Below, piece by piece: positions 42,690-51,675 of a stretch of DNA of 64,000 bases. The notes under the pieces are model-generated. The model was not told where the DNA came from. It saw only the letters and a program-made list of their open reading frames with translations, and searched no databases. Made by a program: the position numbers and the translations under genes. How positions within the stretch are numbered: position 1 is the first letter of the stretch; the number at the start of each line of letters is the position of its first letter. Source of the DNA: Rufibacter glacialis (GTDB lineage Bacteria; Bacteroidota; Bacteroidia; Cytophagales; Hymenobacteraceae); NCBI RefSeq assembly GCF_008271745.1, contig NZ_VKKZ01000010.1, positions 186,001 through 250,000 on the forward strand. The letters run 5' to 3'.

Positions 42690-42863
42690 GCCAATCCACT
42701 GGGGTTCTCTTCTATTTGAACCGCAGAAAGAAGGCGAAAAACAGAACCAGAGGTAGGGTCATGTCAACTTTTTCGGTGTAGCCTTTGTTGAAAAAGATGC
42801 GGAATCCCCAGCCTATTTTCCGGGCACGGACAGTCCCATTCAGTTTGTACTAAGCAGAAAAAC

Positions 42864-44423
42864 ATGCAGTCATTAAGCCAAAAAGAATATAAAAATGAGT
42901 TCGTCAGCGCCTTTGACGGGGATGACAGCGGAGACCTGAAGCCGCGCCAAACCCCCGGCGTGCTGTACAGCAAAACCGTGCCCACCCCGGTCAAAAAGCC
43001 CGAGGTGTTGGCCTGGTCTGAGGAACTGGCGCAGGAATTGGGCATTGAGAAACCCACTGACCAGAAAGACGTGGATGTGCTGGGCGGAAACCACGTGGCT
43101 CCGTCTATGTACCCCTACGCCGCCTGCTACGCCGGGCACCAGTTCGGCAACTGGGCCGGGCAGCTAGGCGATGGCCGCGCCATTACTTTGGGCGAGTGGG
43201 AAGCCCCAGACGGGAAGTCCTGGGAACTGCAGCTCAAAGGGGCGGGCATGACCCCGTACAGCCGCCGCGCCGACGGAAGGGCCGTGCTGCGGTCCTCGGT
43301 GCGGGAATACCTCATGAGCGAGGCGATGCACTATCTGGGCGTACCTACCACCAGAGCGTTGAGCCTGGTGTCTACCGGTGACCAGGTGCTGCGCGATATG
43401 TTCTACAACGGCAACCCAGGGTATGAACCCGGTGCCATTGTGATGCGCGTGGCGCCTAGTTTCCTGCGGTTCGGGAGCTTTGAGATGCCGGCGGCCCGCC
43501 GGGAGAACGAGAACCTGCGGAAACTGGTAGACTGGACTATTGACCGCTACTACCCGCACCTGCAGGGCGAAGGCCGGATTCTGGCCTGGTTCAAGGAAAT
43601 CATGGAGAAAACGGCTCTGCTCATGGTAGACTGGATGCGCGTAGGTTTCGTGCACGGCGTCATGAACACCGATAACATGTCTATCCTGGGTCTTACCATT
43701 GACTACGGCCCCTATTCCTTCCTAGACGATTACGATCCTGACTTCACGCCCAACACCACCGACTTGCCGGGGCGCCGCTACGCCTTCGGGAAGCAGGCCA
43801 ACATTGCCTACTGGAACCTAGGCTGCCTGGCCAGCGCCATCGCGCCCTTACTGGAGGGCACCGAGGAGTTGGTAGCCATTCTGGAAACCTACCCGGATTT
43901 CTTCCATGGGAAGTATTACGCCATGATGGGCGACAAGCTGGGGCTAGACCAGGTGCAGGCCACCGATCAGGAACTGATCACTCGTTTCACCCAAACCCTC
44001 TACACCCTTAACCTGGACATGACCATCTTCTTCCAGTTGCTCATAGACCTGCCGCAGGAAGTAGGTACCGAAGAGGACGTAGTGGCCCATTTTCAACCCA
44101 GTTTTTACCGGGACCTGGAAAAAGGGGAACGTGCCATGCTGTTGAGCCTGATCACGGACTATGCCGCGCGCCTGTCTGCCAACACCGGGCCCCGCGAGGC
44201 AGCTGCCCAGAAGATGCGGAAAGCTAATCCCCGGTTCATCCTCCGGAACTACCTGTTACACCAGGCCATTGAGGAACTGGAGAAAGGGGAGAACCAGCTG
44301 TTCCTGAAACTTCAGGCCGCCCTGAAAGACCCGTACTCTAGAAACCATGACGAGTTCTTCGCCAAGCGCCCCGACTGGGCCAGCCAGAAAGCCGGCTGCT
44401 CTATGTTGTCTTGTAGTTCTTAA
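42864..44423 (+). CDS. selO: Protein adenylyltransferase SelO (YdiU/UPF0061 family)
   Basis: 519 aa pseudokinase-fold enzyme that AMPylates Ser/Thr/Tyr of proteins involved in redox homeostasis. Family features are QFGNWAGQLGDGRAITLGE, LQLKGAGMTPYSRRADGRAVLRSS, MSEAMHYLGVPTTRALSLVSTGD, and FVHGVMNTDNMSILGLTIDYGPYSFLD containing the catalytic-loop Asn/Asp pair. The C-terminus KAGCSMLSCSS contains cysteines where eukaryotic SelO has selenocysteine; no in-frame UGA recoding is needed. The length agrees with bacterial SelO (about 480-520). The gene is monocistronic and precedes a MITE-like repeat. Confidence 0.95.
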   Translation: MQSLSQKEYKNEFVSAFDGDDSGDLKPRQTPGVLYSKTVPTPVKKPEVLAWSEELAQELGIEKPTDQKDVDVLGGNHVAPSMYPYAACYAGHQFGNWAGQLGDGRAITLGEWEAPDGKSWELQLKGAGMTPYSRRADGRAVLRSSVREYLMSEAMHYLGVPTTRALSLVSTGDQVLRDMFYNGNPGYEPGAIVMRVAPSFLRFGSFEMPAARRENENLRKLVDWTIDRYYPHLQGEGRILAWFKEIMEKTALLMVDWMRVGFVHGVMNTDNMSILGLTIDYGPYSFLDDYDPDFTPNTTDLPGRRYAFGKQANIAYWNLGCLASAIAPLLEGTEELVAILETYPDFFHGKYYAMMGDKLGLDQVQATDQELITRFTQTLYTLNLDMTIFFQLLIDLPQEVGTEEDVVAHFQPSFYRDLEKGERAMLLSLITDYAARLSANTGPREAAAQKMRKANPRFILRNYLLHQAIEELEKGENQLFLKLQAALKDPYSRNHDEFFAKRPDWASQKAGCSMLSCSS

Positions 44424-44437
44424 AATCGGCTGGAAGT

Positions 44438-44793
44438 CACGCGTTCCATCTCCCTTTGAAGGGGGTAGGGCCGTTAAGTTCTAAAAATATAGCTGGTTCA
44501 AGTTTCTAACTTGGACCTAAAAGGAGCTGAAGGTTTCAACTTCAGTGAGGCGAAAGCCTCAAACTATGCAAGAATGGCATGGAACTCCACCCCAGTTTAA
44601 GGCTTCAAAGTAGAACTTAACGGTCCTACTTTCAAAGGGGGTAGGGGGATGACCAGGCCGCTTCTAGAACCGTTCAACCTCGGCTACGCGCCAGGCAACC
44701 ACAAGGGTTTGCCCCTACCAGCATCCTCGGGAACGCCATGATCAGCAGGTGAAATCATCCCCCTACCCCCTTCAAAGGGGGACGGAATGCGTG
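44438..44793. mobile_element. MITE-like element with 33-bp terminal inverted repeats
   Basis: Ends 44438-44470 (CACGCGTTCC...GGGGGTAGGG) and 44761-44793 are inverted copies with about three mismatches. Inside, GCCGTTAAGTTCTA near 44470-44483 is inverted at 44611-44624, and a third copy of the TTCAAAGGGGGTAGGGG motif lies near 44631-44647. Small hairpins (TTCAAGTTTCTAACTTGGA, GAGGCGAAAGCCTC) sit between. No ORF is convincing, so this ~356-bp unit looks non-autonomous. It fills most of the 479-nt gap after selO. Confidence 0.6.
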
Positions 44794-44837
44794 CTAGATC
44801 ATTACAACTAGAAGATGATTCGGTAAAAGGGTGCTTC

Positions 44838-44876
44838 TTGTTTAGGGGCTGGTTTTTAGAAAAACGGCTAAAACAG
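44838..44876. repeat. Dispersed imperfect palindrome before a stop
   Basis: TTGTTTAGGGGC-n-GTTTTTA-GAAAAACGGCTAAAACAG: outer TGTTTAG/CTAAAACA arms, GC pair and TTTTT/AAAA core. It ends 26 nt from the stop of the minus-strand gene at 44903. Confidence 0.55.
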
Positions 44877-44902
44877 AAATGGACGTTGGAAGTCAGGCGA
44901 GA

Positions 44903-45457
44903 TCAATACATCTCAATGACTTTCAGCGTCCATTTTTCATTGATGCGGTAGGTGCCTCTGCGCAGCACGTGCAGGCCTTCGCCGACGGCGTACAGGGTGA
45001 GGGCGGCGCCCATGGTCTGGAGACCGTCTGTGCGGTCAGACTTCTCCTTCTCGCTGAGGTTGGTTAAAGCATTCACGCCGCCAACCAGGGTGAAGATGCT
45101 GCCCCCGGCCTTGAAAAGAGTTCCTACAAAACTGGCTACCTTGCGGCCCCCGGTATGGTTCTGAAGACGGATTTTCTCTACTTCCTTCAGGGGTACCCGT
45201 AAGCCCTCCACAAAAAAAGCATCGCCCCGCACGTCTAGCACGGTCATGGTCTGGAGTTTCTTGTCCTGGAAACGCTTAAAGGTGATGGATTCGCCTATCT
45301 GGATGCGGTAGCGGGAGATGGTGCCGGCTTTGGCCAAAAGCAGGTACCGGTATTTCCCAATTGCAGTAGGAGCAGAGGAAGTGGTTTGGGCTAGGCTGGT
45401 GAAAGGGAGAAGGCAACTGAAAAAGAGGAGAGACCCAAGCAGAAGATGTTTGACCAT
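44903..45457 (-). CDS. Hypothetical exported protein
   Basis: 184 aa from ATG 45457, where MVKHLLLGSLLFFSCLLPFTSLAQ forms a signal peptide. Downstream are a beta-rich region (YRYLLLAKAGTISRYRIQIGESITFK, DVRGDAFFVEGLRVPLKEVEKIRL) and a Gly/Ala-rich helical stretch (GTLFKAGGSIFTLVGGVNAL). No family recognised. It lies at the left end of the minus-strand metal island but is separated from it by a terminator, so it may be unrelated. Confidence 0.75.
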   Translation of the reverse strand: MVKHLLLGSLLFFSCLLPFTSLAQTTSSAPTAIGKYRYLLLAKAGTISRYRIQIGESITFKRFQDKKLQTMTVLDVRGDAFFVEGLRVPLKEVEKIRLQNHTGGRKVASFVGTLFKAGGSIFTLVGGVNALTNLSEKEKSDRTDGLQTMGAALTLYAVGEGLHVLRRGTYRINEKWTLKVIEMY

Positions 45458-45548
45458 GCCAGTAGAGTAGTTTACAAGGAAACGTTGCAAAAGTAAACTT
45501 ATTGATAAATCTCTATATTAAGATAAGCCCCAGCATGGTTGGCGTGGT

Positions 45549-45584
45549 CTTTCAGGGCATTTTCAGAAAAATACGGCCAAAGCG
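45549..45584. repeat. Dispersed imperfect palindrome
   Basis: CTTTCAGGGCATTTTC-AGAAAAATACGGCCAAAGCG: CTTT/AAAG, GGC/GCC and TTTTC/GAAAA pairs. It lies just beyond the terminator at 45631-45672. Confidence 0.45.
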
Positions 45585-45630
45585 ACCGCTAGAGCTTCCG
45601 GTTCCCGGAATGGTATGCTTGGCGGGAGCA

Positions 45631-45672
45631 CAAACAAAAGGGCCACCTGTTTTCAGGTGGCCCTTTTGTTTG
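45631..45672. terminator. 19-bp perfect hairpin after the HMA chaperone gene
   Basis: CAAACAAAAGGGCCACCTG-tttt-CAGGTGGCCCTTTTGTTTG. On the minus strand it ends the copper operon, 18 nt past the stop at 45690. Confidence 0.85.
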
Positions 45673-45689
45673 AAAGTGAATAGAATAAC

Positions 45690-45902
45690 TTAGTCTTCAA
45701 CCTTGGTCGCCTGATACCCGGCGGTTTCCACGGCCTTGATAACGGTCTCAGAAGTAGCATCACCTTCCACGGTCAAGATCTTGTCTGGGTTGGCGGTGTC
45801 TACCTGCCATTGGTAAATGCCCGGCGTATTGTCTAAGGAAGGAGTGACGGCGCTGATGCAGCCTCCGCACTTGATATTGGTTTTGAATTTCAGCGTGCTC
45901 AT
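45690..45902 (-). CDS. Heavy-metal-associated (HMA) domain copper chaperone-like protein
   Basis: 70 aa, one ferredoxin-like HMA domain. The metal site is KTNIKCGGCISAVTPSLD (CGGC, Cys12 and Cys15). CopZ/Atx1-type chaperones carry Cu(I) to the N-terminal HMA domain of CopA, which is encoded next to it 88 nt upstream on the same strand. The site is CGGC rather than the MTCxxC usual in CopZ; it lacks the Met, so affinity or metal choice may differ. It is the last gene of the copper operon. Confidence 0.9.
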   Translation of the reverse strand: MSTLKFKTNIKCGGCISAVTPSLDNTPGIYQWQVDTANPDKILTVEGDATSETVIKAVETAGYQATKVED

Positions 45903-45911
45903 ATCGTTTTT

Positions 45912-45942
45912 AATTAGGAATTAAGAATTAGGAATTAAGAAT
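45912..45942. repeat. 14-bp tandem duplication
   Basis: AATTAGGAATTAAG occurs twice in a row (45912-45925 and 45926-45939), followed by AAT. A related AT-rich stretch (CAATTAACAATCAACAATCAGC) follows at 45962-45984. It lies between copA and the HMA gene. Confidence 0.7.
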
Positions 45943-45990
45943 GGCTGCCCGAAAGGAATCAGCAATTAACAATCAACAATCAGCAATTTA

Positions 45991-48234
45991 TCAAAGCTTT
46001 AACGTTCGGAGGCGCAAACTGTTGGTCACCACAGAGACGGAACTGAGGGCCATGGCCGCCCCCGCCAGCATGGGGTCTAGCAGGAAACCCCACAGCGGGT
46101 ACAGCAAACCAGCCGCCACCGGAATCCCGATGATGTTGTAAATAAACGCCCAGAACAGGTTCTGGTGGATGGTACGCACGGTGGCTTTGCTCAGTTTGAT
46201 GGCCTTGGCAATCGCGCTCAGGTCGGAATGCATGAGCGTGACCTTGGCCACGTCCATGGCAATGTCGGTGCCGCGGCCCATGGCAATGCCCACATCGGCC
46301 AGGGCCAGGGCCTGAGAGTCATTGATGCCGTCGCCCACCATGCCTACTACGTGCCCCTGGCGCTGCAGCTCCTGAATGAAATCGGCTTTGTCCTGGGGCA
46401 TGACCTCGGCTTTGAAGTGCTGCAGCCCCACCTGTTGGGCCACGGCGGCGGCGGTCTGGGCATTGTCGCCGGTGAGCATGTACACCTGTAGCCCCAGGTT
46501 TTGCAGATCTTTCACGGCTTGCGCCGATGTTTCTTTGATGGCATCTGCGATGGCGATAAGCGCGACCACCTGTCCCTGGGTACCCGCGAAGACGACCGTC
46601 TTGGCCTGGGCTTTCAGTTTCTGGGCCGTTTCTTCAAATTCAGCCGAGAAGCGGAGCCCGTTCTCCTGCATCAGGTTCTGGTTCCCTAGCCAAAAGGTTT
46701 GGCCTTGGTAGTGGGCCTGTACTCCGCGACCGGTCACGCTCTGGAACTGCTCCAGCAGCGCGGGTTTCACGCCAAGCTCGGTGAGGTGCTTTGAAACGGC
46801 CTCGGCCAGCGGGTGTTCAGACTGGTTTTCCATGGCCAGCAGCACCGCCGCCAGTCTGGCTTGCTCTTCCTGGGGCACGGCCCACTGCAGTTCCGTGACC
46901 TCGGGTTTTCCTTTGGTGATGGTGCCGGTTTTGTCCAACACGATGGCCGTGAGTTTATGGGCCGTTTCCAGACTTTCGGCGTCTTTGATCAGAATCCCGT
47001 TCTCGGCCCCGCGTCCCACGCCCACCATGATGGCGGTGGGCGTAGCCAGGCCCAGCGCGCAAGGACAGGCAATGATTAGCACCGTGATCAGCGCCAGCAG
47101 CGCGTGCGTCACGTTGTTGTCGCCGCCCAGGAAGTACCAGGCCGCAAAACTCAGCAGGGCAATCCCTATCACAATGGGCACAAAGATGCCGGCAATCTTA
47201 TCGGTGAGTTTCTGCACGGGCGCTTTGGAGCCCTGTGCTTCCTGCACCATTTTGATAATCTGGGCCAGAAGCGTCTGGGCACCTACTTTCTCCGCGGAGA
47301 TCTGGAGACTGCCTTTCTGGTTGATGGTGCCTGTGAACACCTGGTCGCCGGTTTTTTTCTCCACCGCCATCGGCTCGCCGCTGATCATGCTCTCGTCTAG
47401 AAAGGAGGAACCCGCTACCACGCGTCCGTCTACCGGAATTTTCTCGCCGGGCCTGATCAGCAGCACATCGCCCACCAGCACCTCTTCAATGGGCAATTCA
47501 ATCTCCTGGCCGTTGCGTAAGGCTTTCACAGATTTCGGCTGTAAGCCCATGAGCTTTTTAATAGCGCCCGAGGTGCGGCTTTTGGCCCGTTCCTCTAAAA
47601 GCTTGCCCAGCAGAATAAACGCGATGATGACCGTGGCCGCCTCATAGTACACATGCGGCTCCAGGCCCCTTGACAGGAAGAACTCTGGGTAGAACGTGTT
47701 GAAAGCACTGAACAGGAACGCGATGCCGGTGCTCAGGGCCACCAGCGTATCCATGTTGGCTTTGCCGTGGCGGGCCTGCTTCACCGCGTTCACGTAGAAG
47801 TTACGGCCAAACCAGAACACCACCGGAATGGTGAAAGCGAGCATGATCCAGTTGCCGTAGGGCATGTGGTGGAAGAACATGCCAATCACCGCCACCGGCA
47901 AAGACAGGGCCGCGGCCCAGATGGTCTTGGTCTTGATGCGTTGGTAGGCCTCCTGCTCACGGGCTTCCTGCGCTTCGGGGGTAGCCTCCTCTTTTTGGAG
48001 GAGCATATCATAGCCCACGCTCTGCAGGGCTTTTTGCAATGTGGTCAGGTCAGTGCCGGGCGCATATTCTACCAAAACGCTTTTATTGGCGAAGTTCACG
48101 GCGGCGCTTTCTACCCCCGGCTGGGCCTGCAGCATAGACTCCACGCTCACGGCGCAGGCGGCACACGTCATGCCATCTATAGGAAAGCTTTCCTTTATGG
48201 CAGGTTTCGGTTTTTCTTTGGTGAGGGTTGCCAT
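45991..48234 (-). CDS. copA: Copper-exporting P1B-type ATPase
   Basis: 747 aa. One N-terminal HMA domain ([15 protein letters not shown]; Cys24 and Cys27), eight predicted membrane helices, actuator [12 protein letters not shown], the membrane CPC motif [14 protein letters not shown], phosphorylation [14 protein letters not shown], the HP motif SEHPLAEAV and hinge [22 protein letters not shown]. The C-terminal helices hold the N/Y-MxxS equivalents ([14 protein letters not shown] and [13 protein letters not shown]), defining subgroup 1B-1, Cu(I) export. Its regulator is probably the HMA-AraC protein encoded 4 kb upstream. The order is copA then HMA chaperone on one strand. Confidence 0.96.
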   Translation of the reverse strand: MATLTKEKPKPAIKESFPIDGMTCAACAVSVESMLQAQPGVESAAVNFANKSVLVEYAPGTDLTTLQKALQSVGYDMLLQKEEATPEAQEAREQEAYQRIKTKTIWAAALSLPVAVIGMFFHHMPYGNWIMLAFTIPVVFWFGRNFYVNAVKQARHGKANMDTLVALSTGIAFLFSAFNTFYPEFFLSRGLEPHVYYEAATVIIAFILLGKLLEERAKSRTSGAIKKLMGLQPKSVKALRNGQEIELPIEEVLVGDVLLIRPGEKIPVDGRVVAGSSFLDESMISGEPMAVEKKTGDQVFTGTINQKGSLQISAEKVGAQTLLAQIIKMVQEAQGSKAPVQKLTDKIAGIFVPIVIGIALLSFAAWYFLGGDNNVTHALLALITVLIIACPCALGLATPTAIMVGVGRGAENGILIKDAESLETAHKLTAIVLDKTGTITKGKPEVTELQWAVPQEEQARLAAVLLAMENQSEHPLAEAVSKHLTELGVKPALLEQFQSVTGRGVQAHYQGQTFWLGNQNLMQENGLRFSAEFEETAQKLKAQAKTVVFAGTQGQVVALIAIADAIKETSAQAVKDLQNLGLQVYMLTGDNAQTAAAVAQQVGLQHFKAEVMPQDKADFIQELQRQGHVVGMVGDGINDSQALALADVGIAMGRGTDIAMDVAKVTLMHSDLSAIAKAIKLSKATVRTIHQNLFWAFIYNIIGIPVAAGLLYPLWGFLLDPMLAGAAMALSSVSVVTNSLRLRTLKL

Positions 48235-48269
48235 AGTAGTATGTTTTAACGTCAGATCAATTTCTATTA

Positions 48270-48277
48270 CAAAGATA
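48270..48277 (-). promoter_or_regulatory. copA -7 element without a -33
   Basis: On the minus strand TATCTTTG matches TAnnTTTG, 36 nt before the copA ATG. No TTG is found 17-23 nt upstream, which would fit a promoter that needs an activator such as the AraC-type regulator nearby. Confidence 0.5.
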
Positions 48278-48374
48278 CGGCAGGCAAGAGGCGGGGTCGT
48301 TACAGGATTATAGGCGGTGGTTATATAATTCGCGTAGGGCGGCGGGCAAGGTCATGTAAGTCGGCTAAAACCTT

Positions 48375-49451
48375 CTATGTTAACTGCTCCGCGATGAACT
48401 GCGCGTCTTTTCCGGCGCCCAGCAACAAGGCAGAACCACGGCTCCGCTGCCAGGAAAGCCCCAGGTAAAACAACCCCGCTACCGGGCTGATCCCTTGCTG
48501 GTGCACCGGCTGTCCGTTAGAACCCAAGGCGCCGGGAAGCTGGAGCCAGCCATAGTCCGGCTTAAAGCCGGTGGCCCAGACGATGCTCTGGAAACGGGTG
48601 TGGGTACCATCCTGGAACGTGATGTGCTCTTGCCCAAAGCCCGTGATGGCCGGCCGAAGGGAGACCTTCTTGTTTTGGAGCAGTTCTTTTAATTCCAGAC
48701 CATAAATGAGGTCACTGTCGCGGCGGAGCCGGTTTCCTATAAAAGAGGAAGGGGAGGCGTAGAGGACCTTGGTTTTAGTGGCCCACCAGAACACACTCTT
48801 CCCCCATTTGGTTAGGGACGAGAACCGTGGCGGCTTCTTCACCGAAAGATGCACCTCATGTGTGCGGGCTAACTCCACGGCAATCTGAGCCCCTGAGTTC
48901 CCGGCCCCCACCACCAGCACCTTGCCAGCCGGAATCTGGGCTGGACTACGGTAGTGGGCGCTGTGGATCTGCACCAGATCCGCTGAAGGGGCCGTGGGGT
49001 ATTCTGGAATAAAAGGTGCCTGAAACGGTCCCGTGGCAATCACCACTTGCCGGGCCAGGAAGGAAGTTGAGGTGGTCTGGATATGGAAAATACCCTCCTC
49101 TTTGGTCAGGGAGATCACCTCCTGCTGTAACGCCACCGGCAACTTGAAATGGGCGGCGTACTGTTCCAGATAATCGGCGATCTCGTTTTTAGAAGGGTAA
49201 TAGCCTTTGGGCAGTTGCAGCGGCCAGCCCGGCAGGTGGCAATACTCTGCGGGCGTGAAGAGGCGCAGAGAGTCATACCGGTTGCGCCAGGAGTCACCCA
49301 GGCGAGGGGCTGCGTCTACTAATAAGAAGTTCTTGTTCTGGAGGTGCAGGTAATAGCCCAAGGCCAGACCCGCCTGTCCGGCGCCGATCACCATGACATC
49401 ATAGGCCGTTTGCTTTTCTTGAAGCGGTATGGTTTGGCTTTCGGGCTGCAT
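48375..49451 (-). CDS. FAD-dependent flavin monooxygenase-like oxidoreductase
   Basis: 358 aa from ATG 49451 (an adjacent in-frame TTG at 49454 is not preferred). Rossmann motifs are DVMVIGAGQAGLALGYYL for FAD near residue 20 and GKVLVVGAGNSGAQIAVEL for NADPH near residue 173. CzcO/YhiN-like flavoproteins of this kind (FMO/TrkA-related) are often encoded near CDF or arsenic/metal resistance genes. The family-specific segment GDSWRNRYDSLRLFTPAEYCHLPG is present. It starts 140 nt before copA in transcription order on the same strand. Its substrate and role in metal stress are not known. Confidence 0.88.
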   Translation of the reverse strand: MQPESQTIPLQEKQTAYDVMVIGAGQAGLALGYYLHLQNKNFLLVDAAPRLGDSWRNRYDSLRLFTPAEYCHLPGWPLQLPKGYYPSKNEIADYLEQYAAHFKLPVALQQEVISLTKEEGIFHIQTTSTSFLARQVVIATGPFQAPFIPEYPTAPSADLVQIHSAHYRSPAQIPAGKVLVVGAGNSGAQIAVELARTHEVHLSVKKPPRFSSLTKWGKSVFWWATKTKVLYASPSSFIGNRLRRDSDLIYGLELKELLQNKKVSLRPAITGFGQEHITFQDGTHTRFQSIVWATGFKPDYGWLQLPGALGSNGQPVHQQGISPVAGLFYLGLSWQRSRGSALLLGAGKDAQFIAEQLT

Positions 49452-49578
49452 CAAAGTTCTGTTGAATGGATGCGCAATCTAGAAGATAGCTTTACCCATG
49501 TCTTTACACAATTTTATAGAAGACGTGCAGGATTTTAGTTTGGCTGTAAGCAAACCATGTTTTGGAACGGGTGAACGG

Positions 49579-49712
49579 CAGGGGCAACCCTTGTGGTTGC
49601 CCTGACCGGTAACGCTTGTAAACAGGTAGACAAAGGAGAGACCTGATCAATCTGGAACCTGCCTCATGCGTTGGGAACGGAAAAGGGCCACCACCAGGGT
49701 TGCCCCTACCTG
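49579..49712. repeat. Nested GGGGCAACCC inverted repeat, MITE-like
   Basis: CAGGGGCAACCCTTGTGGTT (49579-49598) and the reverse-oriented ACCAGGGTTGCCCCTACCTG (49693-49712) bracket ~95 nt. The left arm is itself a hairpin (GGGCAACC/GGTTGCCC). A further copy lies at 44692-44721 inside the MITE-like element. Nothing in the 348-nt gap 49452-49799 codes. Confidence 0.6.
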
Positions 49713-49717
49713 AAAAC

Positions 49718-49761
49718 AAAGAAGCTTCCTTCACCACCTACGTAGCAAAGGAAGCTTCTTT
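49718..49761. terminator. Terminator-like inverted repeat
   Basis: AAAGAAGCTTCCTT (49718-49731) pairs with 49748-49761 across 16 nt. On the minus strand it follows the copper-storage gene ending at 49800. A palindrome copy (GTTTACGGGC...AAAAAGCG, 49764-49798) lies between it and that stop. Confidence 0.65.
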
Positions 49762-49799
49762 AGTTTACGGGCTATTTCTAGGGAAAGGGTAAAAAGCGC

Positions 49800-50180
49800 T
49801 TATACATCATCTGAGGCATTGGCCGCCGAAAGCAGCTCGGCCACCAAGTCAGACCTCGGGATCAGCTCTTGGCACACCTCCACGCAGTGGCGGCAGGCGG
49901 CGGCACAGGCCTGGCAATGATCCTGGGCATGGCGTTCGCATTCTACTGCGCAGGCCTCGCAGATCTCCACGCATTGGCGCAGCACCAGCCGGGCATGTTC
50001 AGACCCCTTAGACAAAAACGAAGCGGTCAACCGACAATAATCGGCGCAGTCCAAGTCCAAGTGAATGCAGCGGGCCATCTTTTTCACTTCTTCTTCCTGC
50101 AGGCAGGCGGTGGCACAATGGTCGCAGGCCGCTATACAGGCCAGCAACGCATCAATGGCCGGTTTATACTCGGTACGCAT
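49800..50180 (-). CDS. Four-helix-bundle copper-binding protein (DUF326/Csp family), copy 1
   Basis: 126 aa with 16 cysteines, at positions 15, 19, 22, 26, 38, 45, 49, 70, 74, 77, 81, 89, 92, 96, 99 and 103, arranged as CxxxC and CxxC along predicted helices. This matches copper storage proteins (Csp), whose inward-facing thiols bind many Cu(I) ions. No signal peptide, so it is the cytosolic Csp3 type. It lies between a CDF exporter and a flavin oxidoreductase in the copper island, and a second paralogue lies 1.5 kb away. A likely role is to buffer copper alongside CopA. Confidence 0.92.
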   Translation of the reverse strand: MRTEYKPAIDALLACIAACDHCATACLQEEEVKKMARCIHLDLDCADYCRLTASFLSKGSEHARLVLRQCVEICEACAVECERHAQDHCQACAAACRHCVEVCQELIPRSDLVAELLSAANASDDV

Positions 50181-50303
50181 AGGCTTAGAAGTTTTGGTGA
50201 ACTCTTCTATACGTGCACGGCCCCGCTGGGGTGAGGTGTTTTTCGGTTGTTTTCTGCAAAGAGGCCCTTAACGGGAAGCTGGCAGCAAGCAAGTCAAGCG
50301 GAC

Positions 50304-51233
50304 TTAATGGTACACCCCGTCCTGGACACAGGCAGGGTTCGGGGCACCGCGCTCTACCTGCAGGGTCACGTGCTGAAGACCGAATTGGTGACCCAGTTCT
50401 TCCTGGATCTGGGTCAGTTGCGTGTCTTGATAGGCGTCTTCCACCACCAGGTGCGCGGTCAGCGAGTTCTCGGTGCTGCTCATGGCCCACACGTGCAGGT
50501 CATGCACCTCCGTCACGCCGGGGATTTCCAGCAGATGTTGCCGGATGGCCCGCACATCCAGGTTCTGCGGAGCGGCATCCAGGGTAAGGCGCAGTGATTC
50601 TACCAGCAGGCCCCAGGTGCTCCAGACAATCACCACCATGATGGCCAGACTCAAAACGGCGTCTACCCAGAACCAGTTGGTATAGTACATGATCACCCCG
50701 CCCAGCACCACACCCAGGCTCACCAGCGCATCGGCGGCCATGTGCAGGTAGGCGCCTTTCACGTTGATGTCATGGTCTTTGTCGCGGAAGAACAAGAGGG
50801 CGGTGCCGGCATTGATGAAAATGCCCACCAGCGCCACCAGGGAGATGGCGGTGCCGTTGAGCGCGGGCGCACTTCCCAACCGCCCCACTGCCTCCCAACC
50901 AATGGCGCCTACTGCCACCAGCAACAGCATGGCATTGAGCAAAGAAACCAGGGTGGTGCTTTTCCCGAAGCCGTAGGTAAAGCGGTGGGTGGGTTTTCGC
51001 TGGGCGAGTTTCAGCGCCAGATAGGCCAGCAGCAGGCTGATGACATCTGTGAAGTTATGGCCCGCGTCAGTGAGCAAGGCCAGCGAGTTGTACCACCAGC
51101 CGGCCCCGGCCTCAGCTGCCACATAGCAGAGGTTCAGCCCGATGCCCCACAGGAAGGCCTTGTTCAGGTATCCGGAGGCCGGTAACCCATGACTGTGGCC
51201 ATGCCCGTGTCCGTGAGAATGTGAATGCGCCAT
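50304..51233 (-). CDS. Cation diffusion facilitator family transporter (CzcD-like)
   Basis: 309 aa. A His-rich N-terminus (HSHSHGHGHGHSHG) precedes six membrane helices. Helix 2 has LLTDAGHNFTDVISLLLAYLAL and helix 5 HMAADALVSLGVVLGG, supplying the HxxxD/HxxxD-type zinc site (here D-x2-H/N). The C-terminal cytosolic domain has VTEVHDLHVWAMSSTENSLTAHLVV, typical of zinc-transporting CDFs. Predicted to export Zn2+, Co2+ or Cd2+ by proton exchange. Its presence among copper genes suggests the island covers more than one metal. The first 20 nt of upstream DNA overlap a spurious plus-strand frame. Confidence 0.93.
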   Translation of the reverse strand: MAHSHSHGHGHGHSHGLPASGYLNKAFLWGIGLNLCYVAAEAGAGWWYNSLALLTDAGHNFTDVISLLLAYLALKLAQRKPTHRFTYGFGKSTTLVSLLNAMLLLVAVGAIGWEAVGRLGSAPALNGTAISLVALVGIFINAGTALLFFRDKDHDINVKGAYLHMAADALVSLGVVLGGVIMYYTNWFWVDAVLSLAIMVVIVWSTWGLLVESLRLTLDAAPQNLDVRAIRQHLLEIPGVTEVHDLHVWAMSSTENSLTAHLVVEDAYQDTQLTQIQEELGHQFGLQHVTLQVERGAPNPACVQDGVYH

Positions 51234-51675
51234 ATGTACTGAGCTTGGTCTATGGTTTTCTTACATACGTGGCCGAAGAAAAGGCTTCAGCCGTAGGGAC
51301 AAAGAAATCACAACCAAGAGGATTTCTTGTTACAGATTTTACGCCGATTGTTATGGAATTTGGGGAGCAAACCGCTTCCGTAAATGACCTGGAAAGCAGC
51401 TACAGCAAGAAAAAGGCTGGCCTGTTTAACTTAGCAAACAGACTGTTTTCTGCACCAGGAAAAGCACAGGTCTGGAGACGGGAGAAAATCTTTCCAGCGG
51501 GAATCAGGTGCTGGCTAAAGAGGAGGGATTTACGTGGCTCTTTTGGGAAAAGGACAGAGATCTGTAGGCAAGTAGCTGAAGAATCAAAACTGATTTCAGA
51601 GGTATTTTAAAGAAAAGACTACAAAAAGAAGACAGCCGGGATTGCCGGCTGTCCTGTTCTCTTAGGGTAGAATCG
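51234..51675. other. 442-nt gap with a terminator; no gene supported
   Basis: A plus-strand frame from 51221 to 51610 is open but lacks a recognisable family, biased composition or a promoter, and overlaps the CDF start by 13 nt. A hairpin GACAGCCGG-gattg-CCGGCTGTC at 51631-51653, followed on the minus strand by a T-rich run, terminates the copper-storage gene that ends at 51676. Confidence 0.6.

Noticed and set aside
45962-45984. Direct repeats as an attachment site
   Set aside because: The AT-rich CAATTAACAATCAACAATC run is simple sequence without a tRNA, integrase or inverted core.
51221-51610. Plus-strand 129-codon frame
   Set aside because: It overlaps the start of the CDF gene, has no promoter, signal peptide, family or biased composition, and looks like chance.
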